Assembly (NCBI GenBank): GCA_963555705.1
Contig: OY743174.1
Span: 26,601,608-26,665,607, forward strand
Length of the DNA stretch: 64,000 bases
Origin: Ligustrum vulgare
Taxonomy: Eukaryota; Streptophyta; Magnoliopsida; Lamiales; Oleaceae
Reading direction: 5' to 3'
The first letter of the stretch is position 1. Each line of letters begins with the position of its first letter. The notes beneath the pieces were generated by a model. The model made no database searches and was not told the DNA's origin. It was given only the letters and a program-made list of their open reading frames with translations. Position numbers and translations under genes: made by a program. This document shows positions 34,800-46,300 of this stretch, piece after piece.

Positions 34800-35690
34800 T
34801 TCAGATAGTGGAGACAACACAGCAAGATGGCAGTGAATGATTATCCATGGTATCTGATCAACCAACACCTGTGATGGAAAAGATCACAGCACTGTATGCC
34901 AAACTTGATTGTTGTTTAGATTTTATAACAGAAAAAGTAGACAATTTTTGTAAATAGTCAGCGCATGCAGTGCAGACCCACCTGATTTGTGACTAGTGCT
35001 TTGAAAATCATACCATACATGATTGTCCTTTTACACATCAAGCCCATCCAGATATGGGTCAAGTTAATTATGGGGAGGATTATCAAATACTACAAAGTGG
35101 TTCATATTCTCAAGCTTATAATCCTGACTAGAATGAGCATCTGAATTTCTCATGGTTAAATAACCAGGATATCCAAATGCAACAATCGCAAAGTGATCGC
35201 ACCAGTGAATTGCTAACACAGTTGCTAAAAAATCAACATGAAATGATGTAAAATCAACAAGCAGATGTGATAGAATTGAGAAATAAGATGGAATAGTTCC
35301 TAGAAATTCAGGTACAAAGATCGGAAGAATCAAAAAACTTGGTTAAACCAGCTGAACAAAAGGAAGAATAACTTGAAGAATTGGATCAACCAGAAGAAAG
35401 TAGATGCCAAGAAGAGGCCATAATCCCATTGTCAATTGTCCAAAATCTGGACATCGAGCTCGAGGAGACTTTGATTGAAGAGAAAGATAAATTTGGAAAA
35501 GAGGAGTTAAGCACAGAAAAGCAGACACTTAAGGTTGCCAACTCCACATTGCAACCCTCTAGCTTCAATACTTGGGGAACAATTGATTTCATCACTGGTA
35601 ATGAGGCCATGAGTGAAATCTACTTATTGAAGATTGAATCGAGTGTAGAAGTCCACATATATGACATGGGCAAGGTACAATTTTAGAGCT
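34800..35690 (+). pseudogene. Decayed gag fragment of the LARD-like element
   Basis: Readable pieces include MEKITALYAKLDCCLDFIT, a zinc-knuckle-like CFENHTIHDCPF region (about 35,000) and a stretch SQAYNPD, a stop, then EHLNFSW that parallels PGWRNHPNFSW of the intact Athila gag. An open frame at 35,381-35,686 follows, rich in Glu and Gln (DIELEETLIEEKDKFGKEEL) and without a known domain. At least five stops occur before 35,381. This looks like the end of an Athila gag with the rest lost. Confidence 0.62.
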
Positions 35691-38600
35691 TAAATGCACT
35701 TTAGAGCAAATTTGACCTTCACAAACAAAGAAAGTCCTCAAAAGCTCTATTTTAAGTTCTTTGAACAATCAGGTAAAAAGTTGGGCTTTAGATTATAAAC
35801 GGGGCGCTCTTTGGAAGGCAACCCTATTTCCTTTCCCCTTTCTTTACTTATGCTTCATTTATTTCTTTATGTTTAGCTTTAGGATTTATTTGCATGTTTA
35901 ATTTCATATTTGCATGATTGAGTTATCACTTGAGCATAATACTTGTTGTGCCACATTTGGTAGTTGATAATTGCTTCATCATTGATAGAGCTTAAGCATC
36001 ATGATCACTATTAAAATCTGGCTTAAAACATGAAAGCAAAGATGGTGCACATTGAACATTCATAGCATGTTCATTCCATTAAAAAGTTGATCTTCATTTC
36101 ATGCTTAAATTGTAAGTGATAAAGCATAAACACAAGTAGGAAAGTTTGTTTTAAACATGAACAAATTATAGGTGGTTGAGTGCATGAATCACAAGGTGTT
36201 TAGGGGTTGAAAATCGAGTTTGAAATTTAAAAAGGTCAAAATTTTGTGTTCTGTTCAGGTAACCATGCAGGCACTCCTTATGGACAAGTGGCTGAGTGTA
36301 TGCAATTTTCAAAGGCAGTTCACTCAGGTTTGAACTGCATAGCCACTGGGAGTCCTTCTGCATGGCCGCGTAGTACTTCTCGAGCCAAACACGGCTGTTT
36401 TTAACATGGAACAGATTTTTATCAATTTTCATAATATCAAACTTTTTTTCTCTCCCCAAATTCATCCCAAACCCTCGTGGCATGTAACTTGCATACATTC
36501 ACATGGATTTGAGCATCAAAGAATTTGCATCAGATCACATTCTCCCCCAAAAGGTATGATTCTCTTCACTCCTTTGGGAAAAGTGCAATGTTTGAGAGTT
36601 TTCTTGCTTTCATGGGAATTTTGATTATGTGTATAATTGAAGCATGGGTTAGGCTAGGTTTTATTTTGTAATTGATTATGAGAACTAGGTAAAAATTTTG
36701 GGATAACTTCAAGCTTCCAACTCTAAGATTTCTCTTGGTTTTAACTAGTGCACATGATGTGTTTGATAAAATACCACAATGAGTTTTTCTTTAAGTTTTT
36801 GCAAATCTATTTGAATGATCACCTTGAATACATGTTATACATCATTTGTGTATCACTCATACATGGCTTACACTAATCTAAAGCATAAAAATCAAAGTGA
36901 ACATCATAGGCATCACAAAGCACCATAGCAAGGTCACTGCAAGGTATTCCACAGATTTTCAGCATGTAGTGACTAATTTGTCATCCCATTTCACGACCCA
37001 AATGAACTCTAATTATACTTAATTTTTGATATATTCTAGACCACGCTGTGTACTTTCATCTGTCAAAAGATGGCTAGGGGAAATTACAATTTTTCGAGAT
37101 GGTGTCAGTGTCTGAATATGGGTGGTCAACCATATTTGAAAAATTCAGAACTACGCTTTATCTTTAGTTTGGGGGTTGTGGTTGTCTTTTCCTCTAGTTT
37201 CTTATGCAATTAATGTGCTCTAGTTTTGCTTATATATTATTTGTGAGGAACACTCCACTTCAACCAAATGAAACCAAACTAGAAATGGGTCAAAATCATC
37301 CAATTGATATTAAAGGAAAAGCTTCAAAAGTACATCACATCTCCAAAACCCGGGAAGTACTTGAACCCCTTTCTTATGTTTTATGTATAATTTTTATATC
37401 TATTTGACATACATTGAGGGAAATGTATATTTCTCGTTTGGGGGTAGAAATCTCAGTCTTTTGCATTTATTTGATTCTTTGGGATATGAAATTTTTTGTG
37501 AAAAAATGAATTTTTTTGTGAAAAAGTGAAATTTTTTGTTGATTTGTTTATTGCTTATGAAACAATTTGGATCAACCTTGTACTTTAGCTTGAATAATGG
37601 ACAACATAGAACTTGTATTTTCTTTACTAGTTATTCATGTTTGACTTCATATTCTTGAGCACATAGCCATGCTAATTACTTATGTAGGAATTTGCTTGAT
37701 ATTTGTGGGGAACATGTTTGCAAATTGAACATAGAATGGACTAAAAATCCTAAACCATAAGTTTTTAGATCCCTACCTTAAATTTAGAACAAGCAGTTCT
37801 GGTGTGGAAATGTTAGTGCATTTATGAATTAATGGGTTGAGAGTATAAAGTTCTTGATTTTGTACTTTTGGTTGAAGAAGGTTTGGTCAACAAGTATAAA
37901 CCAACACCAGCATAAAAACAAAAAAATGCTGAAGGTCTTATTCCACTCTTCAAAAGCCTTTTTGACTCGAGTAATTAAGTCTGAGAGGATCTCTGAACCT
38001 GGTGCCCTAAAGTCGTCTAGTTTGGGAGCCACCGACCTAAAGCTCAGTATAGGGGTCAATTAGAAAGCAAGTATGGAGAGTGTACTTACACAAAAGACGC
38101 TAAAACATCTTTAATTTTTTTGTTTAAGCCTTTATGACTCAGGGAATTAAGTCTGAGGGGTTTTTTGAATGTGGTGCCCTAAAGTCGTCCAACTTGGGAT
38201 TCACCGACCTAAAACTCGCTACAAGAGACACTAAAATCAAGTATGAAAAGTTCTGCACAAAGATGGTAAAAGACATGGATATAAAAAAAGTTGTCCATAT
38301 AAAAAAAATGTTGGGTATAAGCTTGTTGATTGGAATTTTGGAAATTGGAGGTGTGAGAGTTGGGAACTAATTACCATCGACTTGTTGTTCATGCACGTAT
38401 CTAATTCTATCTATCTTTTGTGGAAAAATTCATTATATAAATCTTTAGAAGCCACAAATTAAGGAACATGGGTTTTGAGAGAAAAACAATCAGTTGTGAT
38501 CTTCCATGAGTGATGTAATAAAAATCATTAGGACTATAGTATAAGATGACTTCATGGGATTTGGAATTGCTTTTGCATAATAAGCCATACAATGTTAAGT

Positions 38601-38848
38601 ACATTTTTCCATAAGTATGCGTTTGACTTTGGCTATTCACACACACTTAAATGTCTAACATGTTATAACTAGAACTATTTTATTGTGTTGTTCAAAGTTT
38701 TATGATAAAATGTGAAGTTGATATGGGCTGTTGAGGCACATGGTGAACAAATTTACAAAATCAAAAACATTTGTTATTTGCATTCTTTCCTTTGTAGTCT
38801 AGTTTTACATCGTTCGAGGACGAACAATGATTCTGGTTTGAGGGTATT
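35691..38848 (+). other. Non-coding interior of the LARD-like element
   Basis: No convincing coding frame. It contains a near-direct duplication (about 37,966-38,044 and 38,130-38,216), each copy with GGTGCCCTAAAGTCGTC and a CACCGACCTAAA word. GCATGGCCGCGTAG lies near 36,359, like the GC words in the LTR. The stretch CGTTCGAGGACGAACAATG (38,812) precedes TGGTTTGAGGGTATT (38,834-38,848), the likely polypurine tract. Confidence 0.65.
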
Positions 38849-39790
38849 TGATAAGTTTATTTTATACACTTATTTATATGTCCAATTTAGGATAATATGT
38901 TGTCATTTTAGAATAAAAGCCATTGACTTGTTTGCATTTGCTTATATTTCATAAATCATTCCAAAATCACATGAATGAAAAAGATAAGCTTTTGGATGAG
39001 TTTTGGAGTTAAATTGGACACATTGGAGAAGTCCGTGGAGCCAATTGAGGAAAGTAAGGAAGACAAGAGAAGAAATAGAAGTATAGGGGCCAAAATGTCA
39101 TAATTGGAAGTTGGAGGACATAAAAGCAAATAAAAAATGAAGACCAACTTAAACAAGAATCAAAGTTGAAAACATGTTGAACTAGTTTCTAGTGCACGAC
39201 CACGAGCCCCAAAGGCACGCGGCCACTCGACAATCCTAAAATTAATAGATGCTGATTTAGGTTAACTGCGCAGCCACTAGGGTTTTGTCTGCGCGGCTGC
39301 GCCTCTTTACAGTAAAGCCCCATGCACGGATTTTATCATTTTTTTTGCCTAGGTCTCTTCTCCATCTATATATACAACCTATACCAACTATAGAATTCAT
39401 TATTCTATCATTCAATCCTTGGAGGCAAAGATCGAGACAAAGGCGGGGGAATTGACGATTGTTGACGGGGAGCAATTTCTTGGTGCAAGACTTCCTTTAT
39501 GTGTAGTTCTTTATAATGCTACGTATTTATTTCTTTATTGATGAGTTGTTAATTTCAAATTTGGGATATTCTATGTAACTAGTTTTACGCTTTTAATTTT
39601 ATAAATCCAGTTTTGTGCTTTTGATTGCATGTGTTTATTTTATTTTGTGTTTAATGCATGAGTTAACTCGTGACTAATTTATGATTTAATGGTGTTTTCA
39701 TAATCCGAGAGGTGAGCTAACACTTAGATCTAGGAATAAAATCCGGTAATTGGACGAATGATAGAGATATACATTCGTTATTATTGCGAT
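38849..39790 (+). repeat. LARD-like element 3' LTR, cut at its right end
   Basis: It starts TGATAAGTTTATTTTATAC. The TATA box is at 39,367-39,374. Similarity to the 5' LTR runs to TTATTATTGCGAT, where Retand-2 begins. The last ~420 bp of this LTR must lie beyond the nested chain, outside the window. Confidence 0.82.
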
Positions 39791-40464
39791 TGTTGACCAC
39801 AAAATCTAGCTGGACCTTGGACCAACACGTCTCAGCTCCTCCCTCTTGCACAAGTGGATCTCTTGCACACTGTGACAAACAATCAGTTTGCAAAGGGGGC
39901 CGATGTGGCCCCCGTTTACACTCCGATGCCAAAGTCAGTGCTCATTTCAAGCGAATATAAATTGAGTGCAGGAAATATAAGTGTGTAAAAGAGAGAAAAG
40001 GGAGTGAGAGTATAAATATATTGTTAAGAGTCTATGTTTTCTAACCCTTTATTAGGTGGAAGGAGAGTTCTATTTATAGGGGAAGTTATAATTTTGGATG
40101 GCCACACGTGGTGGACTTTACACGTGTATTTACCCTAGTTGTTGGAGAGGATGATCTTACTTTTTGGCAGTAATCATTACTACGTTTGGTAGGGGATGGG
40201 CACCTGTCACTTTTTGATAAAGGCGGCATCACATCTCTGACTCCATCCATTGTCTCATCACTCATCTGAGGTGTCACCGTAGAGCACCTCGGCTAAACAT
40301 AAAACACATCGGCTAGACATAAATCAATTCGGCTAAAGAAGTTCATGTGCCGTCCCACCTCGGTAGTTGGCCCAAGGTGATATCCTAAGCTTTAGTCATG
40401 GGCCAAGGTCCATTGGGACCTCACTGGTGGTTCACTATACTGCATTTTGGGTACGGTCTCAACA
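39791..40464 (-). repeat. Retand-2 3' LTR (674 bp)
   Basis: On the + strand it starts TGTTGACCAC and ends GGTCTCAACA, giving TGTTGA..TCAACA ends. It is followed by CTAGTCCCTC, the reverse of a GAGGGACTAG polypurine tract. The TATA box for - strand transcription is at 40,071-40,078 (TATAAATA on the - strand). Confidence 0.83.
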
Positions 40465-41004
40465 CTAGTCCCTCAAATCCGATGTTTTCATTTATGTGCG
40501 GATCGAATTTGTCATTGGTTTGAAGCACCGATCTTGTTCTGATAACGTTCTGTAATTAGACAGCCATAGGACTTCGGGTTTGCCCTAATTTCGTTATCTT
40601 TTATATCCAGCATTTTATAATTGTTCTGCCATCCATCAGCTGGGAATCATTATATAGCGCTGCAAACTTAAGGCTCGGGATGCCATTCTTTAAGGGAGGC
40701 TCGGATTCAAGGTGAAGTCGACCTCCTACTCCTGCTTTTCCTCCCAGAACAAAGTTGGGATTATACTAGCATATCTCTTAGGCGGCGCATTTAATATAAG
40801 GGGGTTTCTGACATTGGTTCCCAAGAAATATGAAGGGGATGGGGGGTGACATCTTGCAACGTGTGGCACACACTTTGGTAATTGAATGGTTTCTTCCCTT
40901 CCTCCGACAGCTGGCGCTTTGATTAGCTCTCCCCCCAAGAGACGTGAGTTACCAGCATCAATCATGCATCTCAAAGACCAAGGGTTCTCGATTATTGGGT
41001 TCTC
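40465..41004. other. Spacer between Retand-2 LTR and antisense promoter
   Basis: No supported gene. The small frame at 40,726-40,974 (- strand) has no recognisable motif. This segment would hold the 3' untranslated region of the sense transcript and the upstream region of the antisense gene. Confidence 0.5.
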
Positions 41005-41345
41005 TATAAAGCCCCCTTCTTCACATCATTTCTCCTTTACCGGTTTCTTAGAATTTTTGTAGTAACACTTTCGCAAGAAGTTGTAGCACCTTTTCCTTTC
41101 TTGTAAGTCTTTTAGCATCTCTTCAAAGGTTTTCCACCTAGCAAACTGTCTCTACCATTCAACATCTTCCATTGGCGTGCTTTTCACTTCGAGTGCACAA
41201 CCTCGAACGTTCGTTTTTAAAGGTAAATTTTTTTTCCTTTGCATGTGCAAAACTTTTTCATTTCTAATCTTCAAGTGTGGGTTTGAAAATTTTTGTTTTG
41301 CATTTTTTTTTCCTCTTGGTGAGTCTGGCCTATTTTTAAGAAAAA
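41005..41345 (+). promoter_or_regulatory. TATA box, leader and leader intron of the Retand-2 antisense gene
   Basis: TATAAA is at 41,005-41,010, in the phrase TCTCTATAAAGCCCCC that is typical of plant core promoters. Downstream, GTAAAT (41,223) and a T-rich tract ending TTTTTAAG (41,340) outline a 118-nt leader intron just before the start codon at 41,346. No expression evidence is available from sequence. Confidence 0.6.
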
Positions 41346-42439
41346 ATGGAAAGAGTCAGGGGAACGGGTTTACAGGAACTGTTGGCAATGGCGATTCCTG
41401 TCAGAGGTTTCTGTCCATTGTCTTTATCGGTTATTAGTCCCCGCTTCTTTAGGGAGCAGATTAAGAGGTGGAATAGGAAATGCAGTGGTATAATTTATTT
41501 GGATGATTCTGATAGCGAAGAAGAGAAGAACCAAACATACATGGCCCACTTATCCGCTGAAGAGGAGTCCTCGCTGAGAGAACTCCGAAAGAAACGTGAT
41601 AGAGATATGGGGAGAGAAAGAACAGCTGGCTCTTCTTCCGACCCACCGGATCTTGACTTAGGCGCAAGGGCCCCTTTTAAGAGAGGAAATTGAGTTATCT
41701 GGAAAGGAGATCGTGCAAGTGGAGGAGTGGGTGGATTATGTGAATAAGGTATCGGGGTACCACGTGAACCCTGAACCAAACCCAGATTCTTGGGAGAGCA
41801 GCGAGATAGCGTCTGAAATCCGGAGCATCGATTTGGCGGGCACCCCCTCAAAGTTTAGATTTCCTAAGGAGGTCAAGTTGGTATGTCCGATGCCTTCCTG
41901 CCGACCCTGCAGTCCTCCGCCAAGTTATATGGCAATTTATTATGACGCTCTGTCATGCAGGATGAGACTTCCACTCCACCCCTTCTTCAGGGCATTACTT
42001 AGGAGTTACAATCTGTGCCCATATCAAGTGGCCCCAAACTTCTGGACACAGGCAGTTGGTACTTGGCTGGTGTGGGAAGAAGTTAATCCAGATTCTCCCA
42101 TCTCCATAAACATCATCCACACCCTGTACACTTTAAAGAAGTCCGTCAAGAAGGATAAGGATGTGAGGGCTGACGTAAAAGATTGGTACTACTTATCTCC
42201 CCGAGGCTCCTACCCTCCCATCATTACTGGGCACCCCACTTCCATAAAAAATGGAGGAGCCAGGGGTTCTGGGTCACAGGAGAGTGGCATAGCTCGCCCA
42301 TTGACCCTACTCCTGAGATCACCGTTCTTCGAACTCTTTCCTCTCCTCATGATTTTTACTTTGTTTCATTAAGTTTACCACCAACACCGCTAACATCTTT
42401 TGTTATGACTATTTGCTATTATTATTTTTATATGGGTGC
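41346..42439 (+). pseudogene. Antisense additional ORF of Retand-2, first exon, interrupted
   Basis: It starts MERVRGTGLQELL. The frame holds an acidic serine-rich stretch (YLDDSDSEEEK) and a charged segment, then shifts at about 41,672 (CCCCTTTT run) into a frame with EEWVDYVNKVSG, RLPLHPFFRALLRSYNL and APNFWTQAVGTWLVW. A second shift near 42,247 (A run) leads to KWRSQGFWVTGEWHSSP. LPLHPFF..NFW and SIKxWR parallel FPLHHFF..NEW and SIKYWK of the Retand-1 gene, so both belong to one family (resembling Pfam Transposase_28). The CRM-like element interrupts it at 42,440. Function unknown. Confidence 0.72.
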
Positions 42440-43319
42440 TGATGCAAACCACGTAGCAATTGTAGCTACGCAACCTACAAATTATTGGAATCGACCCAAG
42501 AACGCCAAAGAATCACGATTTTGAGATTGATTCAAATTAATTGAACCAAGCAACCAACACAATCAATAGATATGCTGACCTCTTGATCACAATGAAAATA
42601 AATCTCACCCAAGATTTGAACAAACAAGATTAACTCGCAAGTTCGGATTTTATTCAGTAAAGAATAAGGTTTGAAAGTAAATTGCCTCTTAATAATAATA
42701 TCAAAGTTGTGTGTTCGAAATAATGAAAATTACATCCCTATAAATAGGGTCAAAATCTAGGTTAAGAGTTTTAATTAAATTAGTAAACAAATACCTAAGA
42801 ATAAGGAAATAAATAAAAATCCTAAATTTACGCGTATAGTTATTTACGGCCGTGACTAATTTCCTTACGGCCGAAAGACTCTTTCTGTTTCACCATTACG
42901 GCCGTGAGACTTTATTTACGGCCGTAAGTCTCAATTCTGAAATTCTTGTTTTCAGCCCGAGGCCTCATTACGGCCGTGATAAATATGCGTTACGGCCGTA
43001 AGTCCAATTTTCTTAAAAATCACAATTTTCAATAGTGGGCGCGTTACGGCCGTAAGGATTATGGGTTACGGCCGTAATTCCTGAATTTTGACAATCCTCT
43101 TCGATGGCTTGAATGAGGTTGATCCACTCGTCGTTTTGGCTCGATCCCAACATGGAACTTGCTTCTTTTGATGAAACGAACATTGTTTTGGCCATTGTTC
43201 CTTGAACTAGCTTGTCCATTGCTTCGTTGGCCCTCTTCATTTGTAGTCGAGTCATTGGTCCTCCTTTGATCTTCAATGGATCTTTGTGCGGGCTTGTATT
43301 CGTGGTCTGGATCACATCA
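42440..43319 (-). repeat. CRM-like element 3' LTR (880 bp)
   Basis: On the + strand it starts TGATGCAAACC and ends GATCACATCA, giving TGATG..CATCA ends. The adjoining - strand tract GAGGGAGGGGA (43,320-43,330) is the polypurine primer and also encodes part of EEGGDD. The partner LTR is not in the window, so the left end is inferred from the terminal symmetry. Confidence 0.72.
42844..43077. repeat. Eight TTACGGCCGT copies in the CRM-like LTR
   Basis: Copies start at about 42,844, 42,865, 42,895, 42,916, 42,968, 42,990, 43,044 and 43,066. Four are the perfect 12-bp palindrome TTACGGCCGTAA (42,916, 42,990, 43,044 and 43,066). They come in pairs 21-22 bp apart. The last two lie inside the integrase frame and encode ITAVT and PYGRN. 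Confidence 0.93.
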
Positions 43320-45019
43320 TCCCCTCCCTCTTCGAAAGGATCCGACCTCGAATCTGTACCTGCATCAAATGGAGATAGATCAGAAACATTAAATGAAGCC
43401 GAAACATTATACTCTCCAGGAAGATCGAGTTTATAGGCATTGTTGTTGATCCTTTCAATCACTTGGAATGGACCATCCCCTCGCGGTTGTAACTTTGACT
43501 TGCGTTGTTCAGGAAACCGCTCCTTCCTCAAGTGTACCCAAACCCAATCACCGGGTTCAAATATAACGCCCTTTCTCCCTTTGTTAGCCTGCGAAGCATA
43601 GTGTTCATTTTTCTTTTCAATCGCCAACCTCACCTTGTTGTGGAGTGATTTAACCATTTCAGCCTTTTTCTTTCCATCTAAGCTACTACGTTCATTCACA
43701 GGTAAAGGAATTAAATTCAATGGTGTTAGCGGATTAAAACCATAAACAATTTCAAATGGTGAACAAGAAGTAGTAGAATGTATAGCCCTATTATATGCAA
43801 ATTCAATAAATGGTAAACACTCTTCCCAATTTTTCAAATTTTTATTGATTATGGTGCGCAACAATTGAATCATTGTCCTATTTACTACCTCGGTCTGTCC
43901 ATCGGTCTGTGGGTGACAAGTTGTAGAAAAAATTAGTTTTGTTCCTAATTTGTTCCACAAGACTCTCCAAAAATGACTAAGGAATTTAACATCCCTATCT
44001 GAGACAATACTTTTAGGAACCCCATGTAAGCGCACAACTTCCCGAAAGAAAATTTCAGCTATGTTAGTAGCATCATCAGTTTTGTGGCATGGTATGAAAT
44101 GTGTCATTTTACTAAAGCGATCTACTACCACAAAAATTGAATCTCTTCCCTTCTTAGTCCTAGGTAATCCCAAAACAAAATCCATAGAAATATCGACCCA
44201 AGGTTCACTAGGGACGGGTAAAGGCATATATAATCCATGGGGTTTAATCCTAGATTTAGCCTTCTTACAAGTAATGCATCTATTACAAACCCGAACCACA
44301 TCAATCTTCATCTTAGGCCAATAGAAATGTTCACTTAGGATTTCAATGGTCTTTTTAACCCCAAAATGACCCATTAAGCCTCCACTATGGGCCTCTCTCA
44401 CAAGTAACTCCCTCATTGAACACCTAGGGACACACAATTTATTTTCTCGAAATAAATAATCATCATGTTTAAAGAACCTATCCACAGCCCCTTTACCACA
44501 TGATTCATAAATATTAGAAAAGTCCAGGTCATTAGCATACATGCCCTTAATGTATTCAAATCCAAGCAATTTAGAATTTAAAGAATTTAAAAGAACATAT
44601 CTTCGAGACAATGCATCTGCCACCACATTTTTCTTACCTTGTTTGTACTGGAAGACATAGGGAAATGTTTCGATGAACTCTACCCACCTTGCATGTCTCT
44701 TACTCAGTTTAGCTTGACCCCTCAAATGCTTCAAGGACTCATGATCAGTGTGTATCACGAACTCCCGTGGCCACAAGTAATGTTGTCATGTCTCCAAAGC
44801 GCGTACAAGTGAGTATAACTCCTTGTCATATGTGGGGTAATTAAGAGCAGCCCCCTTTAGCTCGCTAAAATAGGCGATTGGCCTTCGATCCTATATTAAA
44901 ACAGCTCCAATGCCTAGCCCTGAGGCATCACATTCAATCTCAAAAGCCTTGTCAAAGTTAGGGAGTGATAAAACCGGTGCTTTACATAACATATTTTTGA
45001 TAGTATCAAATGCATGCTC
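43013..45019 (-). pseudogene. CRM-like pol: RNase H and integrase
   Basis: The 587-codon open part (43,013-44,776) begins inside RNase H ([11 protein letters not shown]) and has the integrase zinc finger (HSGGLMGHF, then CNRCITCKK), the catalytic core ([27 protein letters not shown]) and the C-terminal GPF module ([21 protein letters not shown]). The tail continues through EEGGDD and [11 protein letters not shown] into the LTR and ends at 43,013. Between 45,019 and 44,776 the RNase H start is readable (LGIGAVLI, then YPTYDKELY) but has stops at 45,020-45,022 (TAG), 44,891-44,893 (TAG) and 44,786-44,788 (TGA). All three fit single C-to-T or G-to-A changes. The integrase frame itself is intact. 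Confidence 0.88.
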
Positions 45020-46300
45020 CTATTCTACACCCCATTTAAACCCTACACTTTTTTTGACAATTTCTGTGAGTGGTGCTGAAATCGTGCTAAAATCTTTAAC
45101 AAAGCGCCTATAAAAACTAGCCAAGCCATGAAAACTTCTAACATCAGTTATGTTTTTAGGTGTTGGCCATTCTTTAATAGCTTTGACTTTCTCTTCATCT
45201 ACTTCTATCCCTTTAGCACTAACCACATAGCCAAAAAACACAACTTTTTCCATGCAAAAATCACACTTTTTAAAATTAGCAAAAAGTTGCTCTTGTCTTA
45301 AAACCACAAGCACACACTTAACATGCCCCACATGCTCATTCAAAGTTTTACTATATATCAAGATATCATCGAAGTAAACTACAACGAATTTACCTATAAA
45401 TGCACGTAAAACATGATTCATTAAACACATAAAAGTGCTAGGTGCATTAGTAAGTCCAAAAGGCATTACTAACCATTCATACAGGCCATACTTAGTTTTA
45501 AAAGCAGTTTTCCACTCATCTCCTTCTTTCATTCGAATTTGATGATAACCACTCTTAAGGTCAATTTTACTAAATATGCTAGAGCCATGCAATTCATCCA
45601 ACATATCATCTAACCTAGGAATAGGATGACGATACTTTACCGTTATGTTGTTGATGGCCCTACAATCGACACACATTCTCCAAGTCCCGTCCTTTTTGGG
45701 TACAAGTAACACGGGGACGGCACAGGGACTCATACTTTCCCTTATATACCCTTTGCTCATCAAGTCCTCCACTTGCCTTTGAAGCTCCTTCGTCTCCTCG
45801 GGGTTACTTCGATAAGCGGGGCGGTTTGGAATGACTGCTCCCGGTACAAAATCAATTTGATGTTCAATACCTCGAATGGGTGGTAACCCACTAGGTATGT
45901 CATCTGGAAACACATCCTCGAATTCCTGCAATAAAGAAATAGCCAAACTAGGGAGGGATTTGTTAGTTTCATCAAAGGCAAGGAATGAATCCTTGTACAA
46001 TAAAAGGGCCATTGGTCGTTTTTCCATAAATGCTTTCTTGACTTCACTCCTTTTTGCGTAGAAACTCATTTTTCTTTCTTTCCTGGCACTCTTCGCTCCC
46101 TCTCCTTTTTCTGAGGTATGTACCCCAACACTCCTTTTTTCTCTCGCCTCTCCTTTTTCTGGAGTCGTGTCTCCAACTCTCTTTTCCTCTCCTTTTTCTG
46201 AGGTCGTGGCCTCAACTCTCTTTCTCTCATTTTCCCTCACTCTTTTTTCTTCATCATTTTTCAATTTTATTTGATCTTCATACACTTGTGACGGCGTCAA
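45020..46300 (-). pseudogene. CRM-like pol: linker and reverse transcriptase
   Basis: A 426-codon frame. Residues 1-75 are a Lys/Glu-rich linker with repeated TSEKGE and TPEKGE units. RT begins around [23 protein letters not shown] motifs follow: [45 protein letters not shown], the catalytic box [11 protein letters not shown] and [19 protein letters not shown]. It ends at the TAG that interrupts RNase H. The RT domain itself looks complete. The frame is the best match to the CRM group among chromoviruses by its [20 protein letters not shown] stretch. Confidence 0.88.

Larger units (their letters stand above)
33268..39790 (+). mobile_element. LARD-like non-autonomous Athila-type element
   Basis: LTRs at 33,268-34,645 and 38,849-39,790 flank a 4.2-kb interior. 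The interior holds an Athila-type primer site, a decayed gag fragment and about 3 kb of non-coding sequence, but no protease, RT or integrase. The 5' LTR lacks the first ~120 bp seen in the 3' copy, and the 3' LTR is cut by Retand-2 at 39,791. Large LTRs with little coding content fit a large retrotransposon derivative that needs proteins from a relative. Confidence 0.78.
39791..42439 (-). mobile_element. Retand-2: Tat-lineage element, left part only
   Basis: This is the 3' end of a - strand element: LTR 39,791-40,464, spacer, and a + strand antisense gene from 41,346. The gene is interrupted at 42,440 by a CRM-like element. Pol and the other LTR must lie to the right of the window. GCGAT (39,786-39,790) is the left target copy. 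It differs from Retand-1 in LTR sequence, so it is a separate family with the same architecture. Confidence 0.78.
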
